Source: Candidatus Nitrosomarinus sp. (GTDB taxonomy: Archaea; Thermoproteota; Nitrososphaeria; Nitrososphaerales; Nitrosopumilaceae). From it: DNA of 22,136 nucleotides. Every line of letters begins with the position of its first letter. Position 1 is the stretch's first letter. The stretch is taken from contig REGF01000005.1 of assembly GCA_003702465.1 (NCBI GenBank), forward strand, positions 1-22,136, in the 5' to 3' direction. The notes under the pieces were generated by a model, which was not told the origin of the DNA, did not search any database, and saw only the letters and a list, made by a program, of their open reading frames with translations. The position numbers and the translations under genes were made by a program. This document shows positions 20,410-22,136 of this stretch, piece after piece.

Positions 20410-20459
20410 CTAATAGCGTTGTGAAATACTGTATTATTTTGGTTCAAGAAGTTTCGAAT

Positions 20460-21359
20460 ATGGATACACTTTGTGGTCGTTGCGGAAAACACGGCATTAC
20501 CACAGATACTGTAACAGGTGAAAGATTTTGTGGTAAATGTGGATATGTCATTACAGAAACTTTGCAAGATGCAGGTCCTGAATGGAGATCATTTTCAAAA
20601 GATGGAGGAGCTGATCCAACAAGAACTGGTGCACCAACATCACTAACAATGCACGACAGAGGACTTGCAACAATTATCAATCCATTAAACAAAGATGCAT
20701 CTGGAAAACCATTATCAACTTCAATGAAAAGTACTATCGAACGTCTTAGAACATGGGATAGTAGAAGTAAAGTAAATGCATCATCTGATAAAAATCTCAG
20801 ACAAGCATTAAGCGAATTAGCAACTTTAAAAGACAAACTTTCACTTTCAGATTCAGTTATAGAAAAAGCAGCTTACATTTACAGAAAAGCCTTAGAAAAA
20901 GGATTAGTTAAAGGACGTTCCATTTCTGCATTAATTGCATCAGCATTATATGCTGCATGTAGAGATACTGAAACACCAAGAACCCTAAAGGATGTAGCAG
21001 ATGCAGGAAACATTAAGAAAAAAGATATCGCAAGATGTTATAGATTACTACATAGAGAATTAGAATTAAAGATGCCAGTGGTTGACCCAACACAATGTGT
21101 TGCAAAGATTGCAAGCAAATTACAAATTTCTGAAAAAACTAAACGTTACGGAATTAAAGTTTTAAGAGAAGCACAAGAACATGAAGAATCTGCAGGTAAA
21201 GACCCAATGGGACTTGCAGCAGCTGCATTGTATTTATCATGTGTCAAAAATGGCGAAGATAGAACTCAAAGAGATATTGCAGAAGCTGCTAACGTAACAG
21301 AAGTAACAATTAGAAATAGATACAAAGGACTGAGATTAGATCAGAGTATTGAGAGGTAG
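20460..21359 (+). CDS. tfb: Transcription initiation factor B (TFB)
   Basis: 299 residues from ATG 20460. The N-terminal zinc ribbon has C5, C8, C24 and C27 (MDTLCGRCGK, RFCGKCGYV) and recruits RNA polymerase. The B-reader/linker follows (GPEWRSFSKDGGADPTRTG, about 38-56). Two cyclin repeats (about 105-195 and 200-290) bind TBP-DNA and the BRE; SISALIASALYAACRDTETP and MGLAAAALYLSCVKNGEDRT are the paired core helices, and NVTEVTIRNRYKGL is the C-terminal HTH contacting BRE. The frame opens 13 codons earlier at GTG 20421, but that lies between the TATA box and the expected transcript start. Followed after 9 bp by tbp. Archaea often carry several TFBs; this complete one is a good general factor. 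Confidence 0.96.
   Translation: MDTLCGRCGKHGITTDTVTGERFCGKCGYVITETLQDAGPEWRSFSKDGGADPTRTGAPTSLTMHDRGLATIINPLNKDASGKPLSTSMKSTIERLRTWDSRSKVNASSDKNLRQALSELATLKDKLSLSDSVIEKAAYIYRKALEKGLVKGRSISALIASALYAACRDTETPRTLKDVADAGNIKKKDIARCYRLLHRELELKMPVVDPTQCVAKIASKLQISEKTKRYGIKVLREAQEHEESAGKDPMGLAAAALYLSCVKNGEDRTQRDIAEAANVTEVTIRNRYKGLRLDQSIER
21353..21357 (+). promoter_or_regulatory. Shine-Dalgarno-like GAGGT of tbp
   Basis: GAGGT overlaps the end of tfb and lies 11 nt before the ATG at 21369, consistent with tbp being translated from the tfb mRNA. Confidence 0.5.
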
Positions 21360-21368
21360 AATGAGATA

Positions 21369-21929
21369 ATGCCACAAACAAAACCAGTAATTGCAATTGT
21401 AAATGTTGTTGCATCAGCAACTATTGATCAAAAATTAGATTTAGTAGATATTACAAAAAAATTCCCAGATGTAGAATATCATCCTGAGCAATTCCCAGGA
21501 GCAGTATTTAGATTAAAGAATCCAAAAACTGCAACACTGCTATTCAGTTCAGGTAAAATGGTATGTACAGGTGCCAAATCTCAAGAATTAGCAGAAACAG
21601 CTGTTTCGAATGTTGTAAAAATATTAAGAAAAGGTAAAATTAAAATCAAAAAAGACGCCGTAGTCTCAATTCAAAATATCGTATCTTCAATCAATCTTGG
21701 TGGCAAAGTCAACTTGGAGCAAGCAGCAAGAACATTACCAAGAAGTATGTACGAACCTGAACAATTCCCAGGTTTGATTCACAGAATGCTTGACCCAAAA
21801 ACTGTAATCTTGATTTTTGCATCAGGAAAACTTGTTTGTGTTGGTGCAAAACTTGAGAAAGAAATTCACCGTTCAGTTCATCAAATCCACAGTCTATTAG
21901 AAGAAAAAGACTTGATGGTTTACGATTAA
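21369..21929 (+). CDS. tbp: TATA-box-binding protein (TBP)
   Basis: 186 residues forming the two-fold saddle. Each half carries the same landmarks: EQFPG at 40-44 and 131-135, and SGKMVCTGAK (61-70) / SGKLVCVGAK (152-161). The four Phe that kink TATA DNA are conserved: F42, F59, F133, F150. The C-terminal tail (LLEEKDLMVYD) is acidic, as in many archaeal TBPs. It lies 9 bp downstream of tfb and is probably cotranscribed, so both general factors that recognise the promoters of this genome would be made at one ratio. Convergent with the unknown gene at 21942 (12 bp between stops). Confidence 0.97.
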   Translation: MPQTKPVIAIVNVVASATIDQKLDLVDITKKFPDVEYHPEQFPGAVFRLKNPKTATLLFSSGKMVCTGAKSQELAETAVSNVVKILRKGKIKIKKDAVVSIQNIVSSINLGGKVNLEQAARTLPRSMYEPEQFPGLIHRMLDPKTVILIFASGKLVCVGAKLEKEIHRSVHQIHSLLEEKDLMVYD

Positions 21930-21941
21930 ACTAGAAATTAT

Positions 21942-22136
21942 TTATTCAATTTTTAACGGAATATCTATACTGCCAAAACTTTCGTTTACTCTAAAATTAT
22001 AGCTCTTGGAAGGATCATATTGAAATTGATTTCCACCATATCCAATATTTGGTCCAAACATCATATTGAAGATAACTGAGGTACCAGGATTTATTGGAAT
22101 TTGACCAGATACAAAATCCATACCAGCATATTTGAA
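21942..22136 (-). CDS. C-terminal 64 residues of an unknown, probably beta-sandwich protein (runs off window)
   Basis: An open minus-strand frame from the window edge to TAA at 21942. The visible end reads FKYAGMDFVSGQIPINPGTS then VIFNMMFGPNIGYGGNQFQY and finishes GSIDIPLKIE. Alternating hydrophobic strands with Gly/Asn/Pro turns and few charges suggest an Ig-like beta-sandwich, as in exported or surface proteins, but the N-terminus and any signal peptide are off-window. No family recognised. Confidence 0.65.
   Translation of the reverse strand, partial: FKYAGMDFVSGQIPINPGTSVIFNMMFGPNIGYGGNQFQYDPSKSYNFRVNESFGSIDIPLKIE

Noticed and set aside
20444..20836. 130-codon minus-strand frame over the start of tfb
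   Set aside because: Antisense to the TFB zinc ribbon and linker, which are unambiguous; no domain or promoter.
1..22136. tRNA/rRNA genes, CRISPR arrays, insertion sequences, integrase or attachment sites
   Set aside because: Searched by eye for tRNA B-box-like GGTTCRA..CC motifs, spaced direct repeats, and transposase or integrase motifs; none was found.

Overview
This looks like a piece of an ammonia-oxidising archaeon of the Nitrosopumilales type (Nitrososphaerota/Thaumarchaeota). The base composition is very A+T rich. There are archaeal/eukaryotic-type ribosomal proteins S26e and S25e, the polymerase subunit Rpo6, an Alba chromatin protein, TFB and TBP, archaeal-type ThrRS and a deoxyhypusine-synthase family enzyme. 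This is compact chromosomal housekeeping DNA: no rRNA, tRNA, IS element, integrase or CRISPR array was seen. The genus is an inference from gene content, not a database result.

Layout. 1-1490: the start of a HAD hydrolase (cut by the window edge), a ferritin, two tiny single-helix membrane ORFs and a Lys-rich unknown. 1551-5924: trpA, pyrG, an unusual NAD kinase with a C-terminal winged helix, and a PfkB sugar/nucleoside kinase. 5951-7050: a 38-residue zinc protein, S26e and a CDP-alcohol phosphatidyltransferase. 7151-10966: a thrS-agmatinase operon, an AlkA-like DNA glycosylase and an unknown. 11068-14439: a deoxyhypusine-synthase-like enzyme, a small zinc protein, S25e, a cyclophilin-fold protein divergent from rpo6, Alba, and an HTH regulator. 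14541-17756: a stand-alone asparagine-synthase-type ATPase with a zinc ribbon, a YHS protein, an aldo/keto reductase and a MenA/UbiA prenyltransferase. 17841-20258: a zinc-ribbon protein, DUF2203, an unknown coupled to a flavin-binding split-barrel protein, and an aRF1-family paralogue with GGQ but no NIKS. 20259-21929: a structured leader region followed by a tfb-tbp operon. 21942-22136: the C-terminal end of an unknown protein.

Expression logic. For about twenty genes a TATA-like element is centred 24-27 bp upstream of the start codon. That places transcription start at or next to the start codon, i.e. leaderless mRNAs. I used this spacing to choose starts, including TTG for rpo6, GTG for the phosphatidyltransferase and YHS gene, and internal ATGs for menA, the 17841 zinc gene and the DUF2203 gene. 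Genes inside operons (agmatinase, tbp) instead show Shine-Dalgarno-like GGTG/GAGGT. Convergent genes are packed so tightly that three pairs overlap by exactly 4 bp at their stop codons.

The observations most worth following up are the GGQ-bearing, NIKS-less release-factor paralogue; the hairpin/mini-ORF/poly-T region in front of tfb-tbp; the NADK-winged-helix fusion with an altered GGDGT motif; the DHS-like enzyme with non-canonical active-site residues near an agmatinase; and a single palindromic TATA box placed symmetrically between two TTG-started genes.
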